Assembly: GCF_018607965.1 (NCBI RefSeq)
Contig: NZ_JABBAM010000170.1
Span: 1-33,440 of the forward strand
Source of the DNA: Planktotalea sp.
GTDB lineage: Bacteria > Pseudomonadota > Alphaproteobacteria > Rhodobacterales > Rhodobacteraceae
Direction of reading: 5' to 3'
DNA: 33,440 nucleotides
Part shown: in pieces, positions 10,235-19,336 of the stretch
Position numbering within the stretch: position 1 is the first letter of the stretch
How the letters are laid out: each line of letters begins with the position of its first letter
Translations under genes and position numbers: made by a program
Notes under the pieces: generated by a model
Told to the model about the DNA's origin: nothing
Seen by the model: the letters and a program-made list of their open reading frames with translations, nothing else
The model's database searches: none

Positions 10235-11136
10235 AACGCATCCCCGATTGGTTCTGGTTTTCTTCGTGGCTGAACCAAGAACAAACCACATATCATCAGT
10301 GCAAGTGCTATCCAAATACCGCTGGCGTAAGCCTCGCCGAGAAGGATAACAGCCCAAAAGATACCAAAGATGGTGACCAAATAGCTAACTTGTGCAGCAA
10401 ATATAGGTCCTGCTCGTCCAACAAGCCAGACGTAGCCCGCATACACGATTGCATGTGCGATTGAGATGATAAGGAATGAAAACTCAGGCAGGCCCCAGGT
10501 GGTTGGGACTGGGATGAATTGGCCGGACCCAAGCGCAAGTGCCAGCGATGGCAATAGGCCAACTACCGACGACCAGAGCAAGATTTCGACGGGATCAAAC
10601 CCGTAAGTGCCCCATTTTGCAACGACATTGCCCTCAAGAGCATAAAAGCTAGGCGCGATCAGCGCGATCGCAAGCCACCAAAGTGAAACATTCCCAGCGA
10701 AGCTTGATCCGTTGAGTGCGATCAAGGCAACGGCACTAAATCCAACCATCAAGCCAATTAATTTGCGCATTGAAAAGTGATCATTGCCAAGAGTCAGCGC
10801 AATTGGAAAGGCAAGCATGGGGATAAGGGATAACAGGATTGAAATGATGCCACTTGGGAGATGCACAGCGGCTTGGTAGCTGGCGGAATTGGGAAGCAGA
10901 GTTCCAATCAAGGCAATCAAGCACGCAAACCGCAACTGTGTTTTGTTGGGCCAGCACAAAGCGCCGCGTATGATTAAGACAGTGCCCATAAGTGCGACGG
11001 CAATGGCGAATTGCCAGAAGATCAAGCCAAAGTGTTGATAGCCAGCGCCAACGACAATTTTTGTCAGCGGCATCGTGACGCCCCAGCCTGCGCCGAGTAA
11101 TATCAGCACGCCGAAGAGCGGCAGGTTTTCTTTCAT
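10231..11136 (-). CDS. DMT-family (EamA) transporter
   Basis: About 10 hydrophobic segments, EamA-like; overlaps its neighbours by 4 nt on both sides. Confidence 0.85.
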   Translation of the reverse strand: MKENLPLFGVLILLGAGWGVTMPLTKIVVGAGYQHFGLIFWQFAIAVALMGTVLIIRGALCWPNKTQLRFACLIALIGTLLPNSASYQAAVHLPSGIISILLSLIPMLAFPIALTLGNDHFSMRKLIGLMVGFSAVALIALNGSSFAGNVSLWWLAIALIAPSFYALEGNVVAKWGTYGFDPVEILLWSSVVGLLPSLALALGSGQFIPVPTTWGLPEFSFLIISIAHAIVYAGYVWLVGRAGPIFAAQVSYLVTIFGIFWAVILLGEAYASGIWIALALMICGLFLVQPRRKPEPIGDAL

Positions 11137-11945
11137 GGCCCGCTTTGCTCAAGTCGGCCGCCATGCCGGATCATTGAAACCGACGTGGCCTTGCCTGTGC
11201 GATCATCGCTGACCACGAACAGGCCGGATAGGGTGGCCTCGCCGCTGGCGGGCTTAAACCGCGACTTGGTCATGCCTGTGATGAAGCGGCGCATGGGTTC
11301 TTCTTTTTCCATGCCGATCACAGAGTTATAGTCGCCGCACATGCCTGCATCGCTTTGGAACGCTGTTCCGCCAGGTAAAATCTGCGCATCCGCGGTGGGT
11401 ACATGGGTGTGCGTGCCAACAACGATCGTCGCGCGACCATCACAGAAATGCCCCATACCCATTTTTTCTGACGTCGCTTCGCAGTGTACATCCACAAGGA
11501 TCATTTGCGCCAAGCCACCAAGGGGATGCGCGCGCAGAACCGCGTCCACGGCAGAAAAAGGATCATCAAAGGCGCGTTTCATAAAGACTTGGCCAAGGAC
11601 TTGCAGCACCAGCACCTTTTGACCGCCGCGCGCAGTGAACAGTTTATGTCCACGTCCGGGGGCGGTCTTAGCGAAATTCAAAGGCCGCAAGATACGCGCG
11701 TCTTTTTCAATATGCTGTAGCATGTCGCGTTGATCGAATGCGTGATCGCCCAGCGTGATGCAATCTGCGCCAGCTGCAAAAATTGCGTTCGCATGTTCCG
11801 CATTTAAACCCATCCCGTTGGATGCGTTTTCGCCGTTCACAACTACGATGTCCGCGCGAAGGCTTTCGCGCAGCTTGGGAAGTTCACTGGTAATAGCACT
11901 GCGCCCCGCGCGGCCCATCACGTCGCCTAGAAAAAGTGTTCTCAT
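11133..11945 (-). CDS. TIGR00282-family metallophosphoesterase (YmdB-like)
   Basis: MRTLFLGDVMGRAGRSAI, VVNGENASNGMGLN, LGDHAFDQRDM, VDVHCEATSEKMGMGHFCDGRATIVVGTHTHVPTADAQILPGGTAF are diagnostic. Confidence 0.93.
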   Translation of the reverse strand: MRTLFLGDVMGRAGRSAITSELPKLRESLRADIVVVNGENASNGMGLNAEHANAIFAAGADCITLGDHAFDQRDMLQHIEKDARILRPLNFAKTAPGRGHKLFTARGGQKVLVLQVLGQVFMKRAFDDPFSAVDAVLRAHPLGGLAQMILVDVHCEATSEKMGMGHFCDGRATIVVGTHTHVPTADAQILPGGTAFQSDAGMCGDYNSVIGMEKEEPMRRFITGMTKSRFKPASGEATLSGLFVVSDDRTGKATSVSMIRHGGRLEQSGP

Positions 11946-12184
11946 AATATTGGCTTATCATGCGGTGCCAAGGGTGCAAGCCGCGCTTTGCTCTGCGGGG
12001 GATGCGACATCGAACTTCTTGGGCTCATATTGTATTTTGGTCCAGTCCCCACGGTTATGCGACGCGCGTTAGTTTTTTCACTGCAAACTCAGGCGCATGA
12101 ACTCGTTTTGGCTTTAGACCCGTCCGTTTCAGAACACATTTGGCGATCATTTGTCAGCTTGCAATGTAAAAGGTGCCTTTTGTT

Positions 12185-13222
12185 ATGGCGACAAATACGA
12201 ATGTGGATCCGGGGACTGAGGATGATCAAAGGATCGCTGATACTGCGACTGCAGACACGCGTTCTGCGATGGTAACAGGGCCTGACACGGGGCGTGCGGT
12301 GCAAAAATTACTGGCTTCACTTCTGGTTGGCCTGCCAGTTGGGCCTGAATGTTCTATCACGGGTGTTCTTGCACGCATCGAAGGCAACGATATTATTGAT
12401 GCTGGCGTCGGCAGCAAAATGAGCACTGATTTCAACGTAGGTAATTCCCGCGCGATCACGGATGGCAATCAAGCCAATAATGATTTCATTGACCTAAGCA
12501 GCTTTTACATTGACCAAACTGACCTGCGTAACGACGTCTTCCTTGACGACGCTGAGCTGAACCAATCGGTTGGCGACTACACTGACAACACTGCCATACT
12601 AGGCAGCATCGAGATGCAAAGTATCGCTGCGACTGACGCCACGTTTGACAACACGAATGTGGTTTGTTTCGCGAGTGATACGCGGATCACCACGCATCTC
12701 GGGGAACGCACGATATCTGATGTGCAGGTTGGTGATCTTATCCTGACGCGAGACAATGGTTTTAAAAAGGTGCGTTGGATCGGTGTGAAAACCGTTGTGG
12801 GTGAAGGGCACCATGCCCCGATCCTGATACGAGAAGGCGCGCTGGGCAATACCCGTGATTTACGCGTTTTGCCGCAACACAAGATGATTTTGAAAGGGTG
12901 GCAAGCAGAGCTTTTGTTCGGCGAGTATGAGGTGTTGGCAGCAGCAAAGATGTTGGTGAATGACCTAACGATCCGCGCTGTGCCAAGTGCGCAAATCACT
13001 TATGTACATGTCCTATTCGATGATCACGAAATCATCTGCGCAGAGGGCTGTTGGTCTGAGAGCTTTCACCCAAGCGTTGAAAATGTAGCGAGCCTTGATT
13101 GTGTGGCACGTGGCGAAGTGTTGGAACTGGTCCCGGAACTCAGAACCAACGCGCAATTTGGCAGCACACGGTTCAGCTTGAAAGCGCATGAGGCTGCAAG
13201 TTTTATGGCCCGCCTGGCTTAG
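12185..13222 (+). CDS. Hint-domain-containing protein with degenerate RTX-like segment
   Basis: NTNVVCFASDTRITTHLGERTISDVQVGDLILTRDNGFKKVRWIG and DLRVLPQHKMIL are Hint-like. An RTX-like remnant RIEGNDIIDAGVG lies upstream. Start 12173 also possible. Confidence 0.8.
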   Translation: MATNTNVDPGTEDDQRIADTATADTRSAMVTGPDTGRAVQKLLASLLVGLPVGPECSITGVLARIEGNDIIDAGVGSKMSTDFNVGNSRAITDGNQANNDFIDLSSFYIDQTDLRNDVFLDDAELNQSVGDYTDNTAILGSIEMQSIAATDATFDNTNVVCFASDTRITTHLGERTISDVQVGDLILTRDNGFKKVRWIGVKTVVGEGHHAPILIREGALGNTRDLRVLPQHKMILKGWQAELLFGEYEVLAAAKMLVNDLTIRAVPSAQITYVHVLFDDHEIICAEGCWSESFHPSVENVASLDCVARGEVLELVPELRTNAQFGSTRFSLKAHEAASFMARLA

Positions 13223-14994
13223 AGCGGCCAGAACACCAAAATTGCAGGGATTGAAACCGCAACAATGATGATCTCCAAGGGCAATCCGATCCTCCAGTAA
13301 TCCCCGAACTGATACCCACCGGGTCCAAGGATCAGCGTGTTGTTCTTATGGCCAATTGGCGTGAGGAAGGCTGAGGATGCGGCGATTGCCACTGCCATCA
13401 GGAACGGATCGGGCGAGACGTTCAACGACTGCGCCATCTGAATGCCCACAGGGGCCGCGACAATCGTTGTGGCTGTGTTGTTCAAGACATCCGAGAGCGT
13501 CATGGTCACAACCATCAGAACCGTCAGGATAGCCCATGCGGGCATGCCCTCGGTCAGGCCGACCAATGCGCCTGCGATCAATTCCGTGCCGCCTGCGTTT
13601 TGCAAAGCAGCGCCCAGGGGGATCATCGATCCCAGCAAGACGACCACCGGCCATTCGATATGGCTGTAGAGTTCGGACAAGGGCACGATCTTGGCCAAAA
13701 CATAGGCGATGACCACACATCCCAGCGCAATAGGGAGGTAGACCAGACCCACGCTTGCCGCGGCAACAGCGGCTGCGAACACCCCAATTGCTAACCAGAC
13801 TTTGCTATCTTGTGTCACGGCGAGACCACGTTCGGCCAAAGGCAAACAGCCCAACCATTCGGTCACATCCTGCCCACGATCTTGCGGCACAAGCAGCAAG
13901 AGGATGTCGCGCGTACGCACTTCGGTTTTGCGCACATGATCGCGAAGCGCCTTACCTTGGCGTGAAAGACCCAACAGGACAGAACGCTGACGCCACGCCA
14001 GACCAATCGCTTGCGCGGTCTTACCCACAAGGCGGGAATTTTAGGTAACGACGACTTCGATCACATCCAAACCATCGCCGCCCGCTTTCAGCAATTCTTC
14101 ACGCTTTTCGTCTGCGAACGCCAAAGACAGGGCCGCGTGGAATTCATCTAGTGAATCCGGGGATGCTTCTAGAACAAGCGTGTCACCTGCCATGAGTTCC
14201 GAATTGCGCGAACGGCCAAAGCGGCGTTTGCCGTCGCGAATCAAGCCAAGAATGGCGACGTCAGCTTTTTTCCGCGTCGCTGTCGATTTCGGAAATGCGC
14301 TTGCCGATTAGCTTACTATCCGCAGGGACTGTCAGCTCTGCAACATATTCGGACATCTCGCTTGCAGAACTGCCCTCATCGTTGCGCGCGGGAATCAAGC
14401 GCCAGCCAATAAGCGCGACGAACGCGAGACCAGCAATAGCAGCAATGCCGCCCACAAAGGGGCGAAGTCCAACATTTTAAACGGCTCGCCCAATTGTTCC
14501 TCGCGAATGGCTGCGATGATGATGTTTGGGGGCGTGCCGATCAATGTAACCATGCTGCCAAGGATCGTCGCAAAGCTAAGGGGCATCAGTGAAAGACCCG
14601 GTGCGCGACCCGCTTTGCGTGCGGTTTGCACGTCCACGGGCATCAAAAGCGCAAGGGCAGCGACATTATTCATAAAAGCCGATAGCACGCCGTCGATCCC
14701 GCCCATTAACGCGATATGCCCACCAAGGTTTCGTGAACTATCCACCAACGTACGGGTGATTAAGAACACGGCACCCGAACGTACAAGTCCCGCTGAAACC
14801 ACTAGAACCAACGCGACCACCAATGTCGCGGGATGACCGAACCCTGCAAAGGCATCTTTACCTTCGACGACGCCTAACAGAACCCCGACCATCAAGGCCG
14901 AAAAGGCGACCAGATCATAGCGGAAACGCCCCCATAGCAAGAGTGCGAAAACCGCTCCGAAGAGTGCGAAAAGTATGATTTGATCTTGGGTCAT
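13219..14994 (-). pseudogene. Second SLC13-family permease with TrkA-C domains, two frameshifts and one in-frame TAA
   Basis: Reading 14994->13219, the protein continues through ORFs 14395-14994, 14261-14455, 14041-14244 and 13219-14028. Junctions: G/C4 run 14459-14462 (frame change), T/A6 run 14266-14271 (frame change), TAA 14041-14043 (same frame). Confidence 0.88.
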
Positions 14995-15117
14995 GATGGG
15001 CCTTTCGTATCGCGCGTAGCGTCATCGCACATCGCGTCGATATGCAACCGACTTGCGGGGGCACCCTGCGCTGTCCTATATTGTCTCAACATTAAGAAAT
15101 CTGATCTGGAGCGAGAC

Positions 15118-15858
15118 ATGGCCGGCCACTCAAAATGGGCAAATATTCAGCACCGTAAAGGACGCCAAGACAAGCTGCGTTCAAAACTGTTTTCCAAATT
15201 CTCCAAGGAGATCACGGTTGCCGCAAAGATGGGCGACCCCGATCCAGAAAAGAACCCACGTCTGCGCCTTGCAGTGAAAGAAGCCAAATCGCAATCGATG
15301 CCCAAAGATAATATTGATCGCGCGATCAAGAAAGCGATTGGCGGAGACGGTGAAGAATACGAAGAGATCCGCTATGAGGGTTACGGCCCGAACGGAGTTG
15401 CGATCATCGTTGAAGCGATGACGGATAACCGCAATCGCACAGCGTCTACTGTGCGCTCGACGTTCTCTAAGAATGGTGGTAATTTGGGTGAAACAGGCTC
15501 AGTTGGTTTTATGTTCGACCGCAGAGGCCAGATCACATATTCAGCCTCTGTGGGCGATGAAGACAGCGTTATGGAAGCCGCGATTGAAGCGGGTGCCGAG
15601 GATTGTGAAAGCTCTGAAGAGGGCCACATGATTATCTGCGAAGATAGCGATTTGAACGATGTGTCTAACGCGCTGGAAACTGCGCTGGGCGAAAGCGACA
15701 GCGCCAAGTTAGTTTGGCAGCCAAACATTTCCACAGAGATGGATTTGGAGGGGATGACCAAATTGATGAAGCTGATTGACGCGCTTGAAGATGACGATGA
15801 TATCCAGCGTGTGACAGCGAATTTCGAAGCCTCTGACGAGGTCATGGAACAACTTTAA
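15118..15858 (+). CDS. yebC: YebC/PmpR-family DNA-binding protein
   Basis: [32 protein letters not shown]...; ATG 15118 preferred over 14980. Confidence 0.96.
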   Translation: MAGHSKWANIQHRKGRQDKLRSKLFSKFSKEITVAAKMGDPDPEKNPRLRLAVKEAKSQSMPKDNIDRAIKKAIGGDGEEYEEIRYEGYGPNGVAIIVEAMTDNRNRTASTVRSTFSKNGGNLGETGSVGFMFDRRGQITYSASVGDEDSVMEAAIEAGAEDCESSEEGHMIICEDSDLNDVSNALETALGESDSAKLVWQPNISTEMDLEGMTKLMKLIDALEDDDDIQRVTANFEASDEVMEQL

Positions 15859-15877
15859 ACTGTTGCTAAGAGTTTTG

Positions 15878-15912
15878 AACGATCCTTGCACCCGCAAGGA
15901 TCGTTTTATTTT
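15878..15912 (+). terminator. Rho-independent terminator downstream of yebC
   Basis: AACGATCCTTGC-ACCC-GCAAGGATCGTT, a perfect 12-bp stem, followed by TTATTTT. Confidence 0.9.
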
Positions 15913-17036
15913 GTGCGCAGATATTCGAGATCGGCTTTGGATTGTTTTTCAAGAACTAGCGGCGCATCTTGCTCTGTGCCACGTCGATGTTTCCAGCCAT
16001 TGTACACGTGTTCGCAATGTAATATTCGAGTGTTTTTCAGTTTCAAAAGACCGTTGAATGCATAACGGTGTAGTCCGTGAATATCCCAGACAGTTTCGGT
16101 GAACCATCTGCCCGGGGTTAGGCAATATTTCTCTTTGCATGTCGCATCAGGGTCGCGGCGCCAGACATGGTCACCATGCAGGGGCATCTGACCCTCAGGC
16201 AGTTTTGAATACCGCCAGAAACCTGGGATTTTGACATATCCAAGACGTGATTGAACCGCCGCATCAAATACATCTTCGCCGCATACGAGCTCATCGATAT
16301 CGGTCGCAAGCACAGCGCGCGCGGAATGTAAAAAGCGGTGACGAGCAAGGCTCAACATACCAGCTTGATAAAACATTGAGCGGTGTAGAAGTTTGGTCGC
16401 TTTCCAGCTTCCAAAAGGGAAGTCCGAGGCGATTGCGACGGCAACATCTAGGGCGTCAAAGCTTTGCAGGGTTTGTTGCACATCTGAAAGTGCGTAGTCT
16501 GTTGAACCATTATCAAAAACCAGCGCTGCATTTGCAGATTGTTGCGTTGTATGATGTGCTACCCAATCCGCAATCCAAACCAAAGCTTTGTTCTTAGACT
16601 TTGTAATGAGAACATTTTTCCCATCAAATTCATGCGCTTGTTCACTGACGTTTACGCTTATTGATAAGTTCCGCGCTTCGAGTGTGACCTCTGTTGGGCG
16701 CGTCTTACAATCTAGCCAGACTTCATCATGTCGGCGGTATTGTTTTATGCGCGGCTTCTTCAGCTTTTGACCTGAAGCCGTTATTATTGCTGTCTTAAAA
16801 ACGTCTGCTAAGTTCAATAGCTTTGGACATACGAAAAGCAGTGCTTTTTGACGTTCCATCCAAATTACATCATAGGCCAGTGTATGAAAATCATAAGTGT
16901 CATCATACCCGTCAAGCCTGTATTTGGCAGGAACGATGTGATGCCGCTTAAAAATGCCACCCATTGGCAGGATAACTGGATTGAGTGTGAAATTTACGAT
17001 GGCGATTTGGGTACTCGTTTTCCGATAAGCGCGCAA
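15906..17036 (-). CDS. Glycosyltransferase-like protein (GT2/GT92-like)
   Basis: ALVFDNGSTDYAL, VLATDIDELV (DxD-like) and conserved WKHRRG region. True start could be internal, e.g. MGGIFKRHH at about 16964. Confidence 0.65.
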   Translation of the reverse strand: MRAYRKTSTQIAIVNFTLNPVILPMGGIFKRHHIVPAKYRLDGYDDTYDFHTLAYDVIWMERQKALLFVCPKLLNLADVFKTAIITASGQKLKKPRIKQYRRHDEVWLDCKTRPTEVTLEARNLSISVNVSEQAHEFDGKNVLITKSKNKALVWIADWVAHHTTQQSANAALVFDNGSTDYALSDVQQTLQSFDALDVAVAIASDFPFGSWKATKLLHRSMFYQAGMLSLARHRFLHSARAVLATDIDELVCGEDVFDAAVQSRLGYVKIPGFWRYSKLPEGQMPLHGDHVWRRDPDATCKEKYCLTPGRWFTETVWDIHGLHRYAFNGLLKLKNTRILHCEHVYNGWKHRRGTEQDAPLVLEKQSKADLEYLRTK

Positions 17037-17135
17037 CGTTGGTCTTAGGGAAGAAGTTTTCTGGATGTTGACGGCTTGGCGAGTTAGTCAAAACCTAGAA
17101 ATGAGTCTTTAAACGATAATGAGTCTTTAAGCCAT

Positions 17136-17732
17136 ATGATGTCATCTTTCCTGCCAGGTTTCGTCCTTAGCGTTTCCTTGATCCTCGCGATTGGGGCGCA
17201 AAATGCGTTCGTACTCAAACATGGTTTGCGCCGGGAACATGTGCTGGCGATCGTTCTGGTCTGTGGCATTTCAGATGCGATCTTGATCGTTGCCGGTGTC
17301 GCCGGATTTGGCGCCTTGGCGCATGCGGTCCCATGTTTTGAAACGGTAATGCGGTACGGAGGCGCTGCATTTTTGTTCTGGTATGGCGCGCAAAACGCAC
17401 TGTCTGCTTGGCGCGGAAGTGACGGGTTGGACAGCGGCTCGCAGCCGATTGCATCGCTGAAAAAGACCTTACTCACTTTGCTTGCGCTGACATGGCTGAA
17501 CCCACATGTCTACCTCGATACTGTCGTTCTGATTGGTTCAATCTCGGCGCAATACGACGATCGGCTTGCGTTCGGGGCAGGGGCCGCCTTGGGCAGTATC
17601 ACTTTCTTTTTCGCGCTGGGGTACGGCGCGCGCTTACTGGGTCCAATCTTTGCGCGCCCCTCTGCATGGCGCATTCTCGACGCCGTTATCGCACTCACAA
17701 TGTGGGCGATTGCGATCTCTCTTTTGATCTGA
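17136..17732 (+). CDS. LysE/ArgO-family amino-acid exporter
   Basis: FLPGFVLSVSLILAIGAQNAFVLKHGLRREHVLAIVLVCGISDAILI is the family signature. Confidence 0.93.
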   Translation: MMSSFLPGFVLSVSLILAIGAQNAFVLKHGLRREHVLAIVLVCGISDAILIVAGVAGFGALAHAVPCFETVMRYGGAAFLFWYGAQNALSAWRGSDGLDSGSQPIASLKKTLLTLLALTWLNPHVYLDTVVLIGSISAQYDDRLAFGAGAALGSITFFFALGYGARLLGPIFARPSAWRILDAVIALTMWAIAISLLI

Positions 17733-17770
17733 GCCTTGCGCTTGGGGCGTGGGTTTGATCTGACGGACAT

Positions 17771-18673
17771 ATGGAAAAACAAGAGCAGCGACCGATTGTT
17801 GGAGTATTCTGGATGGTCGTGACGGGCCTGTGTTTTGTTGCGGTCACGGCATTGGTGAAGCTCAACGGACCGCGCATCCCAGCTGCCGAGGCCGCATTCT
17901 TGCGGTACGCGCTTGGACTTGTGTTTTTACTGCCGATCTTGGGCGCACTAAAGCGCGTTGAATTCACCCCACGATTGTGGCGGCTATTTGCGATACGCGG
18001 CACATTTCATACCGTCGGCGTAACACTTTGGTTCTTCGCAATGACCCAAATTTCAATCGCCGAGGTGACGGCGATGAATTATTTGACGCCCGTTTATGTG
18101 ACCATCGCCGCTGCACTTTTTTTGGGTGAAAAACTCGCAATGCGCCGGATTGCTGCTGTACTTTGCGCATTGGCAGGCGCGATGATTATCTTGCGCCCGG
18201 GCTTTCGCGAACTCAGCATTGGCCATATCGCAATGCTTGGGGTGGCGATGATGTTCTGCGTTTCTTACCTCACGGCCAAACTTCAGGCCGACGCTATCCC
18301 GGCCTCTGTTGTGGTTGCGATGTTGTCGATAACGGTCACCATTGGGTTGGCACCCTTGGCCTATTCCGTGTGGATCACCCCGACGCTAAGCGAAGTCGGA
18401 TTACTCTTTGCTGTGGCCTGTTTCGCAACCGCAGGTCACTACACGATGACACTCGCCTTTGCCGCAACCCCTTTGACGGTAACGCAGCCTGTGACCTTTA
18501 TCCAGCTCGTTTGGGCCGTTTCGCTTGGCTATTTCGCCTTCGGGGAGGCTGTTGATATCTGGGTTATCATCGGTGGTTTCGTGATTTTAGGATCTGTTAC
18601 GTTCATCACGTGGCGCGAGGCTATGTTGAAGCGCGGTGAAATCACACCGATGTCCCATGAAACAAAGGTTTGA
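17771..18673 (+). CDS. DMT-family (EamA) transporter
   Basis: Two EamA repeats, e.g. NYLTPVYVTIAAALFLGEKLAMRRIAAV. Confidence 0.88.
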   Translation: MEKQEQRPIVGVFWMVVTGLCFVAVTALVKLNGPRIPAAEAAFLRYALGLVFLLPILGALKRVEFTPRLWRLFAIRGTFHTVGVTLWFFAMTQISIAEVTAMNYLTPVYVTIAAALFLGEKLAMRRIAAVLCALAGAMIILRPGFRELSIGHIAMLGVAMMFCVSYLTAKLQADAIPASVVVAMLSITVTIGLAPLAYSVWITPTLSEVGLLFAVACFATAGHYTMTLAFAATPLTVTQPVTFIQLVWAVSLGYFAFGEAVDIWVIIGGFVILGSVTFITWREAMLKRGEITPMSHETKV

Positions 18674-18686
18674 TTTCAATCACTAA

Positions 18687-18714
18687 TTTTTATTGATTGA
18701 CGGGTCAATAAAAA
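18687..18714. promoter_or_regulatory. Candidate BetI operator upstream of betI
   Basis: Perfect 10-bp inverted repeat TTTTTATTGA-ttgacggg-TCAATAAAAA, 37 nt before the betI ATG. Confidence 0.65.
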
Positions 18715-18751
18715 ACAAAATATCGTCCTGCCAAACCTGTCAGGAGTCGTC

Positions 18752-19336
18752 ATGCCAAAGTTAGGAATGGAACCTATCCGCCGCGCCGCATTGGTGGAGG
18801 CGACGATCCACGAGATCGGCGCGCATGGGACGTTGGATGTGACTGTTGGTGCAATTGCCAAGCGGGCAGGGATGTCGTCTGCCTTGGCGCATCACTATTT
18901 CGGTGGCAAAGAACAGATTTTTCTCGCGGCCATGCGCCACACTTTGACTCTGTATGGCGCAGACGTGCGCAGCGCTTTGGTCCCCGCGCAAACATCGCTA
19001 GAACGGGTTGAGGCAATCGTTGGCGCGTCGTTCACCAGTTCGAATTTCCGCCCCGATGTGATCGCTGCTTGGTTGAATTTCTACGTTCTCGCGCAAACGG
19101 TGCCCGGGGCAAAACGCTTGCTGACTGTTTACCAAGCACGTCTGCGCTCAAACTTGATCTATGCTTTGCGCCCCTTGATCGGATCAAACGCACCTGAAGT
19201 CGCCTCGCGTACGGCGGCCCTTATCGACGGGGTTTATCTGCGCCAAAGCTTGGTCAAAGCGGTGCCAGATCCGTGCCAAGCCACACGCCAAGTCCTCAAC
19301 TACCTTGACCTTGAACTCGAAAGGGCCGCGCCATGA
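18752..19336 (+). CDS. betI: Transcriptional regulator BetI (TetR family)
   Basis: MPKLGMEPIRRAALVEATIHEIGAHGTLDVTVGAIAKRAGMSSALAHHYFGGKEQIFLAAMRH; followed by betC/betB/betA. Confidence 0.95.
   Translation: MPKLGMEPIRRAALVEATIHEIGAHGTLDVTVGAIAKRAGMSSALAHHYFGGKEQIFLAAMRHTLTLYGADVRSALVPAQTSLERVEAIVGASFTSSNFRPDVIAAWLNFYVLAQTVPGAKRLLTVYQARLRSNLIYALRPLIGSNAPEVASRTAALIDGVYLRQSLVKAVPDPCQATRQVLNYLDLELERAAP

Noticed and set aside
11988-12275. 95-aa + strand ORF upstream of the Hint gene
   Set aside because: Overlaps the Hint CDS start in another frame and shows no domain-like features.
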